Made by a program: the position numbers and the translations under genes. A stretch of DNA of 64,000 nucleotides from Pseudomonas sp. Irchel 3E13 (GTDB taxonomy: Bacteria; Pseudomonadota; Gammaproteobacteria; Pseudomonadales; Pseudomonadaceae): contig NZ_FYDX01000005.1 in assembly GCF_900187455.1 (NCBI RefSeq), forward strand, positions 124,001 through 188,000, in the 5' to 3' direction. Below are positions 1 through 10,863 of the stretch, piece by piece. Each line of letters begins with the position of its first letter. Within the stretch, counting starts at the first letter, position 1. Under the pieces are notes generated by a model. It had not been told where the DNA came from. It saw only the letters and a list, made by a program, of their open reading frames with translations, and did not search any database.

Positions 1-844
1 GCAGCAGGTGCCGCGACAGGTGGTAGTCGTAAGGCCCGGAAGAATCCTGCATCGCCACGCTCACGGCGTGTTCGCTGGAGTGCTGGCCGGGCGCGACCGG
101 GGCGATGTCGATGCCGACGAATTCACTGACATCCCAGGGCAGGGCGCCCGCTGCACCGGAGCCGGTTTCTTCGGTGATGGTGAACAGCGGATGGCAGTCG
201 ATCTGCGGCTGCTGGCCGCTTTCGACAATGGCCTTGAGCGCCGCCAGCAATGCCGCGACGCCGGCTTTGTCATCCAGGTGCCGGGCGCTGATATGGCCGC
301 TTTCGGTGAACTCGGGCAAGGGATCGAAGGCGACGAAATCACCGATGTTGATCCCCAGCGACTCGCAGTCGGCGCGGGTCGCGCAGTAGGCGTCCAGGCG
401 CACTTCGATGTGCTCCCAGCTCACCGGCATCTGGTCGATGGCGGTGTTGAAGGCATGTCCGCTGGCCATCAGCGGCAGCACACTGCCGCGCAACACGCCG
501 TTGTCGGTGAACACGCTGACCCGGCTGCCTTCGGCGAAACGGCTCGACCAGCAACCCACCGCCGCCAGGCCCAGGCGGCCGTTGTCTTGCAGGTTGCGTA
601 CGCTGGCGCCGATGGTGTCCAGGTGCGCGGAGACGGCGCGGTCCGGGGAGTTCTTGCGGCCCTTGAGGGTGGCGCGGATGGTGCCGCGGCGGGTCAGTTC
701 GAAAGGGATGCCCAGTTCTTCAAGGCGCTCGGCGACATAGCGCACGATGGTGTCGGTAAAGCCGGTGGGGCTGGGGATCGCGAGCATTTCCAGCAGGACT
801 TTCTGCAGGTAGTTCAGGTCCGGTTCGGGTAGTGGGGCGGGCAT
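1..844 (-). CDS. M42 family peptidase of the NAGGN osmoprotectant system (3' part cut off by window edge)
   Basis: Third gene of the asnO-ngg operon, read leftwards, starting at the ATG complementary to 842-844 and 14 bases after ngg; its end lies outside the window. The visible ~281 residues read as an M42 glutamyl aminopeptidase/endoglucanase-like hydrolase: an early SAHLDTIG segment, a HLDDKAG segment and an ITEETGSGAAG segment supply the His, Asp and Glu residues that bind the two metals and act in catalysis in this family. The family is known as a regular companion of the NAGGN synthesis genes. Its substrate is unproven; turnover of N-acetylglutaminylglutamine amide or of its precursors is the obvious inference from context. 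No secretion signal is visible, so it should be cytoplasmic. Confidence 0.88.
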   Translation of the reverse strand, partial: MPAPLPEPDLNYLQKVLLEMLAIPSPTGFTDTIVRYVAERLEELGIPFELTRRGTIRATLKGRKNSPDRAVSAHLDTIGASVRNLQDNGRLGLAAVGCWSSRFAEGSRVSVFTDNGVLRGSVLPLMASGHAFNTAIDQMPVSWEHIEVRLDAYCATRADCESLGINIGDFVAFDPLPEFTESGHISARHLDDKAGVAALLAALKAIVESGQQPQIDCHPLFTITEETGSGAAGALPWDVSEFVGIDIAPVAPGQHSSEHAVSVAMQDSSGPYDYHLSRHLL

Positions 845-858
845 ACGCACTCCTTGGT

Positions 859-2604
859 TCATGGCGTGGGCCGGCTGTGGGGAAACAGCAGGTCGACGAA
901 ACGTTCGGCAGTGGGTTGAGGTTCGTGGTTGGCGAGGCCAACGCGTTCATTGGCTTCGATGAACACGTACTCCGGCTGATCGGCGGCGCGGACCATCAGG
1001 TCCAGCCCGACCACCGGGATATCGAGGGCGCGGGCGGCCTGGATCGCGGCGTCGACCAGGGTCGGGTGCAATTGCACGGTGACGTCTTCAAGGCAGCCGC
1101 CGGTGTGCAGGTTGGCGGTGCGGCGGACCGCCAGGCGCTGCCCGGCGGGCAGCACGCTGTGGTAGTCGAGGCCGGCGGCGTGCAGGGTGCGCGCGGTTTC
1201 GTCGTCCAGCGGGATGCGGCTTTCGCCAGCGGTTGCGGCCTGGCGTCGACGGCTCTGGGCTTCGATCAACGCGCCGATGCTGTGCAGGCCATCGCCGATC
1301 ACCTCGGCCGGGTGGCGGATCGCCGCAGCCACCACTTCGAAACCGATCACCACGATGCGCAGATCGAGTCCTTCGTGGAAACTTTCCAGCAGCACCCGGC
1401 TGTCGAAGCGACGGGCCTGTTCGATGGCGTGGTTGAGTTCGTCGAGACTGCTCAGGTTGACGGCAACGCCGTTGCCCTGTTCGCCATCCACCGGCTTGAC
1501 CACCACCGCGCCGTGGTCTTCGAGGAAGGCCAGGTTGTCATCGGCGCTGCCCGCCAGTTGCTGGGCCGGCAGCTTCAGGCCGGCGGCTGCGAGGGTCTTG
1601 TGGGTCAGGTGTTTGTCCTGACAGAGGGTCATGCTGACGGCGCTGGTCAGGTCGCTCAGCGACTCGCGGCAACGCACCCGGCGCCCACCATGGATCAGGG
1701 TGAACAGCCCGGCATCGGCATCATCCACCTGCACATCGATGCCGCGGCGATAAGCTTCCTCGACGATGATCCGCGCGTAGGGATTGAGTCCGGCTTCGGG
1801 ACCGGGCCCGAGGAACAGCGGCTGGTTGATGCCGTTCTTGCGCTTGACCGCGAAGGTCGGCAGGTTGCGGAAGCCGAGCTTGGCGTAAAGGCGCTTGGCC
1901 TGGCGGTTGTCGTGCAGCACCGAGAGGTCGAGGTGGCTGAGCCCGCGGCTCATGAAGTGCTCGATCAGGTGGCGCACCAGCACCTCGCCGACACCTGGCC
2001 GGGTGGTGTTCGGGTCCACCGCCAGGCACCAGAGGCTGCTGCCCAGCTCCGGGTCGTCGAAGGCCTTGTGGTGGTTCAGGCCCATGACGCTGCCGATCAC
2101 CGCGCCGCTGTCTTCGTCCTCGGCCAGCCAGTACACCGGCCCGCCGAGATGACGCGGGGTCAGCAGGGCGGTGTTCACCGGCAGCATGCCGCGGGTCAGG
2201 TACAGCGTGTTGATCGCTTGCCAGTCCTCGTCGCTCTGCGCGCGGCGGATGCGGAAACCACGGAACACCCGCTGCGCCGGGCGGTAGTCGCTGAACCACA
2301 GGCGCAGGGTGTCGGACGGATCGAGGAACAGTTGCTGCGGCGCCTGGGCCAGCACTTGTTGCGGGGCGGCGACATAGAGCGCGATATCGCGCTCGCCGGG
2401 TTGTTCTTCGAGCAGCGCGGCGGCCAGCAGGGCCGGCTCGGAATAGGTGTGGCCGACCAGCAACCGGCCCCAGCCGCAATGCAGGGCGCGGGGCTCGTCG
2501 CTGGGTTCGTTGCCGTCACCGGCCAGGCGCGCCTGCAGCCGTTCATAGGACGGCACCTGGCCGCGCAGCAAGCGTTGGCCGTAGGCGGAAGTGTGAGGCT
2601 TCAT
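859..2604 (-). CDS. ngg: N-acetylglutaminylglutamine synthetase
   Basis: A 581-residue two-domain protein. Residues of about 110-260 form a GNAT acetyltransferase domain (GVGEVLVRHLIEHF is the acetyl-CoA loop region), and about 300-575 form an ATP-grasp ligase (VVKPVDGEQGNGVAVNL and the final FIEANERVGLA metal/ATP segment). This domain pair is characteristic of Ngg, which joins acetylated glutamine to a second glutamine to form N-acetylglutaminylglutamine. It begins 3 bases after the asnO stop, so the two are surely co-transcribed and probably translationally coupled. Expression is expected to follow osmotic stress as in other pseudomonads, but no specific control site was identified here. 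Confidence 0.93.
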   Translation of the reverse strand: MKPHTSAYGQRLLRGQVPSYERLQARLAGDGNEPSDEPRALHCGWGRLLVGHTYSEPALLAAALLEEQPGERDIALYVAAPQQVLAQAPQQLFLDPSDTLRLWFSDYRPAQRVFRGFRIRRAQSDEDWQAINTLYLTRGMLPVNTALLTPRHLGGPVYWLAEDEDSGAVIGSVMGLNHHKAFDDPELGSSLWCLAVDPNTTRPGVGEVLVRHLIEHFMSRGLSHLDLSVLHDNRQAKRLYAKLGFRNLPTFAVKRKNGINQPLFLGPGPEAGLNPYARIIVEEAYRRGIDVQVDDADAGLFTLIHGGRRVRCRESLSDLTSAVSMTLCQDKHLTHKTLAAAGLKLPAQQLAGSADDNLAFLEDHGAVVVKPVDGEQGNGVAVNLSSLDELNHAIEQARRFDSRVLLESFHEGLDLRIVVIGFEVVAAAIRHPAEVIGDGLHSIGALIEAQSRRRQAATAGESRIPLDDETARTLHAAGLDYHSVLPAGQRLAVRRTANLHTGGCLEDVTVQLHPTLVDAAIQAARALDIPVVGLDLMVRAADQPEYVFIEANERVGLANHEPQPTAERFVDLLFPHSRPTP

Positions 2605-2607
2605 CGG

Positions 2608-4395
2608 TCAGATTCCTTGTTCGCTGAGCCACAGGTTGAGGGCCGCCAGTTGCCACAGTTTCGAACCGCGCAATGGTGTGAGCTGGCCATGCGGGTCGCT
2701 CAGCAGGCGGTCGAGCATCGCCGGGTTGAACAGGCCGCGATCCTGGCTAGGGTCGAGCAGCAATTCGCGCACCCAGTCCAGGGTCGCGCCTTGCAGATGC
2801 TTGAGGCCGGGCACCGGGAAATAGCCTTTCTTGCGGTCGATCACTTCGCTTGGGATGACCAGCCGCGCAGCTTCCTTGAGCACTTGCTTGCCGCCGTCGG
2901 GCAGCTTGAAGCGCGCCGGAATCCGCGCCGACAGCTCGACCAGGCGGTAATCGAGGAACGGCGTGCGCGCTTCCAGGCCCCAGGCCATGGTCATGTTGTC
3001 GACCCGCTTGACCGGGTCATCCACCAGCATCACCGTGCTGTCCAGGCGCAGCGCCTTGTCCACCGCCTCGCGGGCGCCGGGCTGGGCGAAGTGCTCGCGG
3101 ACGAAATCACCGGCGGCGTCGTGCTCCAGCAGCCAGGGCAGTTGCACGGTGTCGCGGTATTCGTCGTGGCTGCGGTCGAAGAACGCGGCGCGGTAAGCCG
3201 CCAGCGGGTCCTGCGCGCCATCCACCTGCGGATACCAGTGATAACCGGCGAACAGCTCGTCGGCGCCCTGGCCGCTCTGCACCACCTTGCAGTGCTTGGC
3301 CACTTCCCGCGACAGCAGGTAGAAGGCGATGCAGTCGTGGCTGACCATCGGCTCGCTCATGGCCCGGAAGGCCGCGGGCAACTGGGTGATGATCTCGCGT
3401 TCGTCGATGCGCAACTGGTGGTGACGGGTGCCGTAGTGTTTGGCGATCAGGTCGGAGTATTGGAATTCGTCGCCGCGTTCGCCGCCGGCGTCCTCGAAGC
3501 CGATGGAGAAGGTCGACAGGTCCTCGACCCCGGCCTCGCGCAACAAGCCCACGAGCAGACTGGAATCGACGCCGCCCGAGAGCAGCACGCCAACATCGAC
3601 GGCCGCGCGCTGACGGATCGCCACCGCCTCGCGGGTGCTGTCCAGAACGCGGTCGCGCCAGTCTTCCAGGCCCAGGTCCTGTTCATCGGTGTGGGGCCCG
3701 TAATGCAGGCTCCACCACTGTTGCTGCTGGCTGCGGCCCTGGGCGTCGATACGCATCCAGGTGGCTGGCGGCAGTTTCTCGATATTCGCCAGCAGGGTGC
3801 GGGGTGCTGGCACCACGGCATGGAAGTTCAGGTAGTGATTGAGCGCTACCGGGTCCAGCACCGGGTCGATATCGCCGCCTTTCAACAGGGCCGGCAAGGT
3901 CGAGGCGAAACGCAGGCGTTCGTTGGTCCGCGACAGGTACAGCGGCTTGACGCCGAGGCGGTCGCGGGCGAGGAACAGTTGCTGGCGGTCGCGCTCCCAG
4001 ATCGCCAGGGCGAACATGCCGTTCAGCCGTGGCAGAAGCTGTTCGCCCCAGGCGTGATAGCCCTTGAGCAGCACTTCGGTGTCGCCGCCGGAATAAAAGA
4101 CGTAGCCGAGGCTTTCCAGCTCGCTGCGCAGTTCCGGGAAGTTGTAGATGGCACCGTTGAAGGCCAGCGACAAGCCCAGTTGCGCATCGACCATGGGCTG
4201 GGCCGAGCCATCGGACAGGTCCATGATTTTCAGGCGACGATGGCCCAGGGCGATCGGCCCCTGGCTGTGGAAGCCCCAGGCGTCGGGGCCGCGAGGTGCC
4301 AGGTGATGGGTTATCCGTTCAACCGCGGCGAGGTCCGCCGGGCGCGAAGGGGTGGCTACAGGGGTGAAACGAAACTCTCCAGCTAATCCGCACAT
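2608..4395 (-). CDS. asnO: N-acetylglutaminylglutamine amidotransferase (asparagine synthetase-like)
   Basis: A 595-residue class II glutamine amidotransferase fused to an asparagine-synthetase domain. The protein begins MCGLAGEF, so Cys2 is the N-terminal nucleophile that releases ammonia from glutamine. The ATP-pyrophosphatase loop LLSGGVDSS lies near residue 270, and GYHWYPQ and RKKGYFPVPGLK segments follow as in AsnB-like enzymes. Its role is to amidate the C-terminus of N-acetylglutaminylglutamine, giving the osmolyte NAGGN. It is the first gene of a leftward operon with ngg and the M42 peptidase; the promoter must lie in the 179 bases before mnmC ends, where a REP palindrome also sits. 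An ordinary AsnB is excluded by the partner genes. Confidence 0.93.
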   Translation of the reverse strand: MCGLAGEFRFTPVATPSRPADLAAVERITHHLAPRGPDAWGFHSQGPIALGHRRLKIMDLSDGSAQPMVDAQLGLSLAFNGAIYNFPELRSELESLGYVFYSGGDTEVLLKGYHAWGEQLLPRLNGMFALAIWERDRQQLFLARDRLGVKPLYLSRTNERLRFASTLPALLKGGDIDPVLDPVALNHYLNFHAVVPAPRTLLANIEKLPPATWMRIDAQGRSQQQQWWSLHYGPHTDEQDLGLEDWRDRVLDSTREAVAIRQRAAVDVGVLLSGGVDSSLLVGLLREAGVEDLSTFSIGFEDAGGERGDEFQYSDLIAKHYGTRHHQLRIDEREIITQLPAAFRAMSEPMVSHDCIAFYLLSREVAKHCKVVQSGQGADELFAGYHWYPQVDGAQDPLAAYRAAFFDRSHDEYRDTVQLPWLLEHDAAGDFVREHFAQPGAREAVDKALRLDSTVMLVDDPVKRVDNMTMAWGLEARTPFLDYRLVELSARIPARFKLPDGGKQVLKEAARLVIPSEVIDRKKGYFPVPGLKHLQGATLDWVRELLLDPSQDRGLFNPAMLDRLLSDPHGQLTPLRGSKLWQLAALNLWLSEQGI

Positions 4396-4545
4396 AAGTC
4401 CTTACCGGTTTTGCCGTTGGGGAAGGTGCCCGAAAGGTGGGCACTCAGAAACTGACCGGTGCGAATCCTGGGAGTTTTAGATCGATATGGAATAAGTGGA
4501 AATGCCGGACCGAGACAACTCCGCCTGCGCCCGACCTCGCCCCCG

Positions 4546-4568
4546 GTAGGCGCGAGCTTGCTCGCGAA
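4546..4568. repeat. REP-type palindrome (fluorescent Pseudomonas style)
   Basis: GTAGG is followed by a perfect 6-bp stem CGCGAG/CTCGCG around a CTTG loop at 4551-4566. This is the common head-plus-palindrome form of intergenic REP elements in fluorescent pseudomonads. It lies between the end of mnmC and the start of asnO, both read leftwards, so it could also protect or end the mnmC transcript. There is no T-run on either side. Confidence 0.7.
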
Positions 4569-4574
4569 GCTCGT

Positions 4575-6566
4575 TTACCTCCCGCTACCGCGCTTCAATT
4601 CCCGCAACATGAACCGATTCGGATGACAGGCCTCCGCCAGTTCCCGCGGCACCGGCAGTGCATCGCCGTTGATCCACGCCGCCACCAATTCCCCGCACAA
4701 CGGCGCGGTAATCAGCCCGCGAGAACCGTGTCCGCTGTTCACATAAAGCCCCTCCAGCCACGGGCAGTCCGCCTCGGGAACCTGCCGGGCGTTCTTCGCC
4801 AGGGCCGCATAGGTCGCGGCGAACCTCGGCGCATCCGCCACCGGCCCCACCAGCGGCAGGTAATCCGGGGTGGTACAGCGAAACGCTGCGCGGCCTTCCA
4901 GTCGCTGCGGGTCCTGGTGTTCGATATCCAGCCGCTCGGCCAGATCGGCGGAGATCTCCCGCAGCAGCTCCAGGTTGCTGTGATGTTCCTCGGCGGTCGG
5001 GGTCAGGTCGGTGCTGTGGAAATCGAAGCTGGCGCCGAGGGTATGTTCGCCATGCCGCGACGGCGCGACATAGCCGTCGGCGCAGACCACGGTGTTCAGC
5101 GCCTGGCTGGCGGCGGTGACCGGCAGGCGGGTGATCTGCCCGCGTATGCGCTTGAGCGGCAAGCCGGCGCAGCCTTCGAAGCGCTGGATATCGGCGGCAC
5201 CGGCCAGCACCACCACCGGCGCCGAGGCCAGCAGCCGCTCGCCGTCCCAGGCTTGCCAGAGGCCATCGACCTTGCGCAGTTGCAGCACGTCATGGTGGGT
5301 GAGCAGGCGGATATTGGGCTGCGCGGACTGCCAGCGGCAGAGTGCCGGCGGATGTACCCAGCCGCCTTCCGGGTAGAACAGCCCGCCGCTGGCCAGGGCC
5401 ACGCCGGCCACGGCCTCGGCCTGCTGGCGGTCCAGGCGTTGCAGCAGCTCATCGTCGAAGGCGCCGGCCAGGACGGCCTGGCGCTGGTCTTCCTTGTCGT
5501 CGAAGGCCAGTTGCAGCACGCCGCAATCGTCCCAGTCGGTGCCGCGCTGCAAGCGCTCCAGCAGACGCCGGGTATGGCCGAAGCCGCTGACGATCAGTTG
5601 CGAGAGCAGGGTGCCGTGGGCCGACAGTTTCAGGTACAGCACGCCCTGCGGATTGCCCGAGGCTTCCTGCGCCGGGCCGGCGTGACGTTCCAGCAGCTCG
5701 ACCTGCCAGCCGCGCGCGGCGAGGCTCGCGGCACTGGCGCAACCGGCCAGCCCGGCACCGATCACCAGCGCCTGTTGCGGGCCGGACAGCGCCGGCGGTC
5801 GGCGATACCAGGGCGCCACGGGAGCCGGGGCGGGCTGATCCTCCGGCCAGCCTTCGAAGCGTCCGCGCAGCACTTCCCACTTCTTGCCGATGCCGGGAAT
5901 GCGCTTCATCTTGAAGCCCACCGCGATCAGCGCCCGGCGCACCCAGCCGGTGCTGGTGAAGGTGCCCAGCGTGGTGCCGGGCACGGAAAGCCGGCCGACC
6001 TGGGCGAACAGCTCCGGGGTCCACATGTCGGGGTTTTTCGCCGGGGCGAAGCCATCGAGGAACCAGGCGTCGACCTGACCGTCCAGTTTGCCGAACTGCT
6101 CGCTGGCGTCACCGATCATCAGGGTCAGGCTGACCCGGCCGTTATCGAAGAGGAAGTGCTGGTAACCCTCGTGCACCGCGACGTATTGCTGCAGTAGCGG
6201 CTCACTGAAGGTTGTCAGTTCCGGCCACAGCGCCAGGGCGCGGCGCAGGTCGTCGCGGCTGAGGGGAAACTTCTCGGCGCTGATGAAATGCAGGCGGCTA
6301 TCGGCGGGCGCGTGTTGCTCGAACAACTGCCAGGCGCAGAAAAAATTCAGGCCGGTGCCGAAGCCGGTTTCGCCGATGGTCAGGCCGCTTCCCGGCGCCA
6401 GGGCCTTGAGGCGCTCGCGCAGGTCGTTCTGCTCGATGAACACGTGCTCGGTTTCCGCCAGGCTCTGGTCCTTGGAGAAATAGATGTCGTCGTACTGCCG
6501 CGAATGCGGTCGGCCTTGTTCGTCCCAGTCGATCTGGGCGTGGCGTGGGGCGGGGGTGTCGGTCAT
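4575..6566 (-). CDS. mnmC: tRNA 5-methylaminomethyl-2-thiouridine bifunctional enzyme
   Basis: A 663-residue fusion that completes mnm5s2U at the wobble base of tRNAs for Glu, Lys and Gln. The N-terminal ~240 residues are the SAM-dependent methyltransferase half (TIGETGFGTGLNFF, and DAWFLDGFAPAKNPDMW). From about 265 onward lies the FAD-dependent demodification half, with the dinucleotide loop VIGAGLAGCASAASLAARG and the C-terminal NSGHGSRGLITAPL segment typical of DAO-family oxidases. Length and domain order match the family. It is read divergently from pap with 136 bases between the starts, and is apparently monocistronic. Confidence 0.95.
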   Translation of the reverse strand: MTDTPAPRHAQIDWDEQGRPHSRQYDDIYFSKDQSLAETEHVFIEQNDLRERLKALAPGSGLTIGETGFGTGLNFFCAWQLFEQHAPADSRLHFISAEKFPLSRDDLRRALALWPELTTFSEPLLQQYVAVHEGYQHFLFDNGRVSLTLMIGDASEQFGKLDGQVDAWFLDGFAPAKNPDMWTPELFAQVGRLSVPGTTLGTFTSTGWVRRALIAVGFKMKRIPGIGKKWEVLRGRFEGWPEDQPAPAPVAPWYRRPPALSGPQQALVIGAGLAGCASAASLAARGWQVELLERHAGPAQEASGNPQGVLYLKLSAHGTLLSQLIVSGFGHTRRLLERLQRGTDWDDCGVLQLAFDDKEDQRQAVLAGAFDDELLQRLDRQQAEAVAGVALASGGLFYPEGGWVHPPALCRWQSAQPNIRLLTHHDVLQLRKVDGLWQAWDGERLLASAPVVVLAGAADIQRFEGCAGLPLKRIRGQITRLPVTAASQALNTVVCADGYVAPSRHGEHTLGASFDFHSTDLTPTAEEHHSNLELLREISADLAERLDIEHQDPQRLEGRAAFRCTTPDYLPLVGPVADAPRFAATYAALAKNARQVPEADCPWLEGLYVNSGHGSRGLITAPLCGELVAAWINGDALPVPRELAEACHPNRFMLRELKRGSGR

Positions 6567-6702
6567 GGCGGGCTCGGCTACAGCGGATGGCGCATTCTAG
6601 CTGATCGCCCGGCGGCCGTTTGACCTGGCGCAAGCTCGCGCACGGCAGCGACAAAATCGATGGCGATCCGCTAGTCTTGCTTATCCAAGAAGGGAGCCTG
6701 GT

Positions 6703-8196
6703 ATGTTTGAATCCGCTGAAATCGGTCACGCGATCGACAAAGAAACCTACGACGCCGAAGTGCCCGCCCTGCGCGAGGCGCTGCTCGAAGCGCAGTTCGA
6801 ACTCAAGCAGCAGGCACGTTTCCCGGTCATCGTGCTGATCAACGGCATCGAGGGCGCTGGCAAGGGCGAGACGGTCAAGCTGCTCAACGAATGGATGGAC
6901 CCACGGCTGATCGAGGTGCGCACCTTCGACCAGCAGAGCGATGAAGAACTGGCCCGGCCACCGGCCTGGCGCTACTGGCGGGCACTGCCGGCCAAGGGGC
7001 GGATGGGCGTGTTCTTCGGCAACTGGTACAGCCAGATGCTGCAGGGGCGGGTTCATGGCCAGTTCAAGGACGCGGTGCTGGACCAGGCCATCAGCGGCGC
7101 CGAGCGCCTGGAGCAGATGCTCTGCGATGAAGGCGCGCTGATCTTCAAGTTCTGGTTCCACCTGTCCAAGAAACAGATGAAGGGGCGGCTCAAGGCGCTC
7201 AAGGCTGACCCGCACAGCCGCTGGATGATCAGCCCGCTGGACTGGCAGCAGTCGGAAACCTACGACCGCTTCGTGCGCTTCGGAGAGCGGGTGCTGCGTC
7301 GCACCAGCCGCGACTATGCGCCATGGCATGTGATCGAAGGCTCGGACCCGCATTACCGCAGCCTGGCGGTCGGGCGGATTCTGCTGGAGGGTCTGCAAAA
7401 CGCCCTCAAGACCGAAGGCACGATCAAGCAGCCCACCCACATTGCCCCGCTGGGCGAGAGCATCGACCAGCTCAGCCTGTTGGACAGCCTCGACCTGAGC
7501 GTGCGGCTGGACAAGAACGACTACCAGGACCAACTGCTCAGCGAGCAGGCACGCCTGGCCGGGCTGCTGCGCGACAAGCGCATGAAGCACCATTCGCTGG
7601 TGGCGGTGTTCGAAGGCAATGACGCGGCGGGCAAGGGCGGGGCGATCCGCCGGGTGGCCGCGGCGCTGGACCCGCGTCAGTACCGCATCATTCCCATCGC
7701 CGCACCGACCGAGGAAGAACGCGCGCAGCCGTATCTGTGGCGCTTCTGGCGGCACATTCCGGCACGCGGCAAGTTCACCATCTTCGACCGTTCCTGGTAC
7801 GGGCGGGTGCTGGTGGAGCGGGTCGAGGGCTTCTGCACGCCGGCCGACTGGATGCGCGCCTACGGCGAGATCAACGATTTCGAAGAGCAGTTGAGCAATG
7901 CCGGCGTGGTGGTGGTGAAGTTCTGGCTGTCCATCGACCAGCAGACCCAACTGGAGCGCTTCCAGGAGCGCGAGCAGATCCCGTTCAAGCGCTTCAAGAT
8001 CACCGAGGAAGACTGGCGCAACCGCGACAAATGGGACCTGTATGCCAACGCGGTGGGCGATATGGTCGACCGCACCAGCACCGAAATCGCCGCCTGGACC
8101 CTGGTGGAAGCCAACGACAAGCGCTGGGCCCGGGTGAAAGTACTGCGCACCATCAACGACGCGCTGGAAGCGGCGTTTCGCAAACACAAGAAATAG
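6703..8196 (+). CDS. pap: polyphosphate:AMP phosphotransferase (tandem PPK2 domains)
   Basis: A 497-residue protein built from two polyphosphate kinase-2 domains. Walker A loops are visible in both halves: GIEGAGKG at 48-55 and EGNDAAGKG at 304-312. Each is followed by a Walker B/lid-type region, FFGNWYSQM in the first half and IFDRSWYGRVLVERVEG in the second. Two-domain PPK2 proteins of this type transfer phosphate from polyphosphate to AMP, making ADP. In the family the C-terminal copy carries the stronger catalytic signature, and here it is also the copy with the canonical DRSWYGR motif. AAGGGAG sits 7 bases before the ATG. The gene is alone between mnmC and a transporter. Confidence 0.92.
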   Translation: MFESAEIGHAIDKETYDAEVPALREALLEAQFELKQQARFPVIVLINGIEGAGKGETVKLLNEWMDPRLIEVRTFDQQSDEELARPPAWRYWRALPAKGRMGVFFGNWYSQMLQGRVHGQFKDAVLDQAISGAERLEQMLCDEGALIFKFWFHLSKKQMKGRLKALKADPHSRWMISPLDWQQSETYDRFVRFGERVLRRTSRDYAPWHVIEGSDPHYRSLAVGRILLEGLQNALKTEGTIKQPTHIAPLGESIDQLSLLDSLDLSVRLDKNDYQDQLLSEQARLAGLLRDKRMKHHSLVAVFEGNDAAGKGGAIRRVAAALDPRQYRIIPIAAPTEEERAQPYLWRFWRHIPARGKFTIFDRSWYGRVLVERVEGFCTPADWMRAYGEINDFEEQLSNAGVVVVKFWLSIDQQTQLERFQEREQIPFKRFKITEEDWRNRDKWDLYANAVGDMVDRTSTEIAAWTLVEANDKRWARVKVLRTINDALEAAFRKHKK

Positions 8197-8206
8197 ATAG
8201 CGGCTT

Positions 8207-8231
8207 GGGGGAGCTGGTTGGCCAGCTCCCG
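8207..8231. repeat. perfect hairpin after pap: REP-like element or terminator
   Basis: GGGAGCTGG and CCAGCTCCC form a 9-bp perfect stem (8209-8217 with 8222-8230) around TTGG, starting 11 bases after the pap stop. No T-run follows at once; a TTTT occurs at about 8247-8250. The form is that of the GGGAGCTGG-type REP palindromes of fluorescent pseudomonads, and it may also serve to end or stabilise the pap mRNA. Confidence 0.5.
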
Positions 8232-8350
8232 CGAGAAGCCCCGGCCTTTTGAAGGGGCGCGATGTCCTTTCTGGACCAGCACCGCACCGGGTCCAGCTGT
8301 CAGTGTGTTGCCATACACCCAACCACCACCCCGGGTTATCGAGGCCATCA

Positions 8351-9307
8351 ATGCATATCTCTTCCGGACGCTGGGGCTATGGTCTGTTCCTGGCGCTGTT
8401 GACGGCCCTGCTGTGGGGCATTCTTCCGGTCAAGCTCAAGCAGGTCCTGCTGGTCATGGACCCGATCACCGTCACCTGGTATCGCCTGCTGGTCTCCGGC
8501 GGGCTCTTGTTCGCGTGGCTGGCGGCAACCCGCCGGCTGCCGTCGTTCGCGCCGCTGGGGCGACGCGGCAAGCTGTTGGTGGCGGTCTGCACCTTCGGCC
8601 TGGTGGGCAATTACGTGCTTTATCTCATCGGCCTGAAGTTGGTCAGCGCCGGCACCGCGCAATTGGTGGTGCAGGTGGGGCCGGTGTTGTTGCTGATCGG
8701 CAGCGTGTTTCTGTTCAAGGAGCATTTCAGTGCCGGGCAGGGTGTCGGTCTGGCCCTGTTGCTGGCGGGTTTCGGGCTGTTCTTCAACCAGCGGCTGGAG
8801 GAATTGCTGACCTCACTCAGCGCCTACACCACCGGCGTGCTGGTGATTCTGCTGGCGTCGACGATCTGGGTGTTCTACGCCCTCGGCCAGAAGCAACTGC
8901 TGACGGTGTGGAATTCCATGCAGGTGATGATGGTGATCTACCTGTGCTGCGCGCTGTTGCTGACGCCTTGGGCGCATCCGCTGGAGGTGCTGCAACTGAC
9001 GGCGCTGCAAGGCTGGCTGCTGCTGGCCTGCTGCCTGAACACCCTGGTTGCCTACGGCGCGTTCGCCGAGGCGCTGGCGCACTGGGAGGCTTCGCGGGTC
9101 AGCGCGACCCTGGCGCTCACGCCGTTGGTGACGTTCGTCGCCGTGGCGCTGGCCGCGTGGTTGTGGCCGGATTATGTAACCGCCGAGCAGATCAACGGCC
9201 TCGGGTATGCCGGTGCGTTGGTGGTGGTGCTGGGGTCGGCGCTGACCGCCCTGGGACCGTCGATCAGCGCCGGCTGGCGAGCCAGGCGCGCACGCCTGGC
9301 CCGTTGA
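8351..9307 (+). CDS. EamA/DMT-family inner-membrane transporter
   Basis: About 318 residues with ten predicted hydrophobic segments, beginning near GYGLFLALLTALLWGILPV and ending near LGYAGALVVVLGSALTALG. The protein shows the internal duplication of two EamA domains of five helices each. Such proteins export amino acids or other metabolites across the inner membrane; the substrate cannot be named from the sequence. The ATG at 8351 was chosen because the longer open frame from 8249 adds a proline- and charge-rich stretch unlike this family. It converges on fumC with a single base between the two stop codons. Confidence 0.85.
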   Translation: MHISSGRWGYGLFLALLTALLWGILPVKLKQVLLVMDPITVTWYRLLVSGGLLFAWLAATRRLPSFAPLGRRGKLLVAVCTFGLVGNYVLYLIGLKLVSAGTAQLVVQVGPVLLLIGSVFLFKEHFSAGQGVGLALLLAGFGLFFNQRLEELLTSLSAYTTGVLVILLASTIWVFYALGQKQLLTVWNSMQVMMVIYLCCALLLTPWAHPLEVLQLTALQGWLLLACCLNTLVAYGAFAEALAHWEASRVSATLALTPLVTFVAVALAAWLWPDYVTAEQINGLGYAGALVVVLGSALTALGPSISAGWRARRARLAR

Positions 9308-9308
9308 C

Positions 9309-10703
<1,395 letters not shown>

Positions 10704-10792
10704 GCGCTACCCACTCCTTATGCAAGATGCAAGGTCTGACAAAGCAGTTTAGGCCCTGATGACGCGGGCCGGTTCCATAGTCTCTCGTACTA

Positions 10793-10821
10793 TTGAGCAG
10801 ATGCTCCCGTCGGCGCAGAAT
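10793..10821 (+). promoter_or_regulatory. predicted sigma-70 promoter for the DUF2059-bolA unit
   Basis: TTGAGC at 10793-10798 is separated by 17 bases from CAGAAT at 10816-10821, an acceptable -35/-10 pair. It lies 42 bases before the DUF2059 start codon in the fumC/DUF2059 divergent gap. Confidence 0.4.
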
Positions 10822-10863
10822 GCTCTACGCTGGAAACACTCACTTACTCTTTAAGGAATTTCG

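Noticed and set aside
832..4386. Very long open frame on the plus strand opposite asnO and ngg
   Set aside because: It mirrors the codon pattern of high-GC genes on the minus strand, which have clear domains and ribosome sites; its translation has no recognisable motif.
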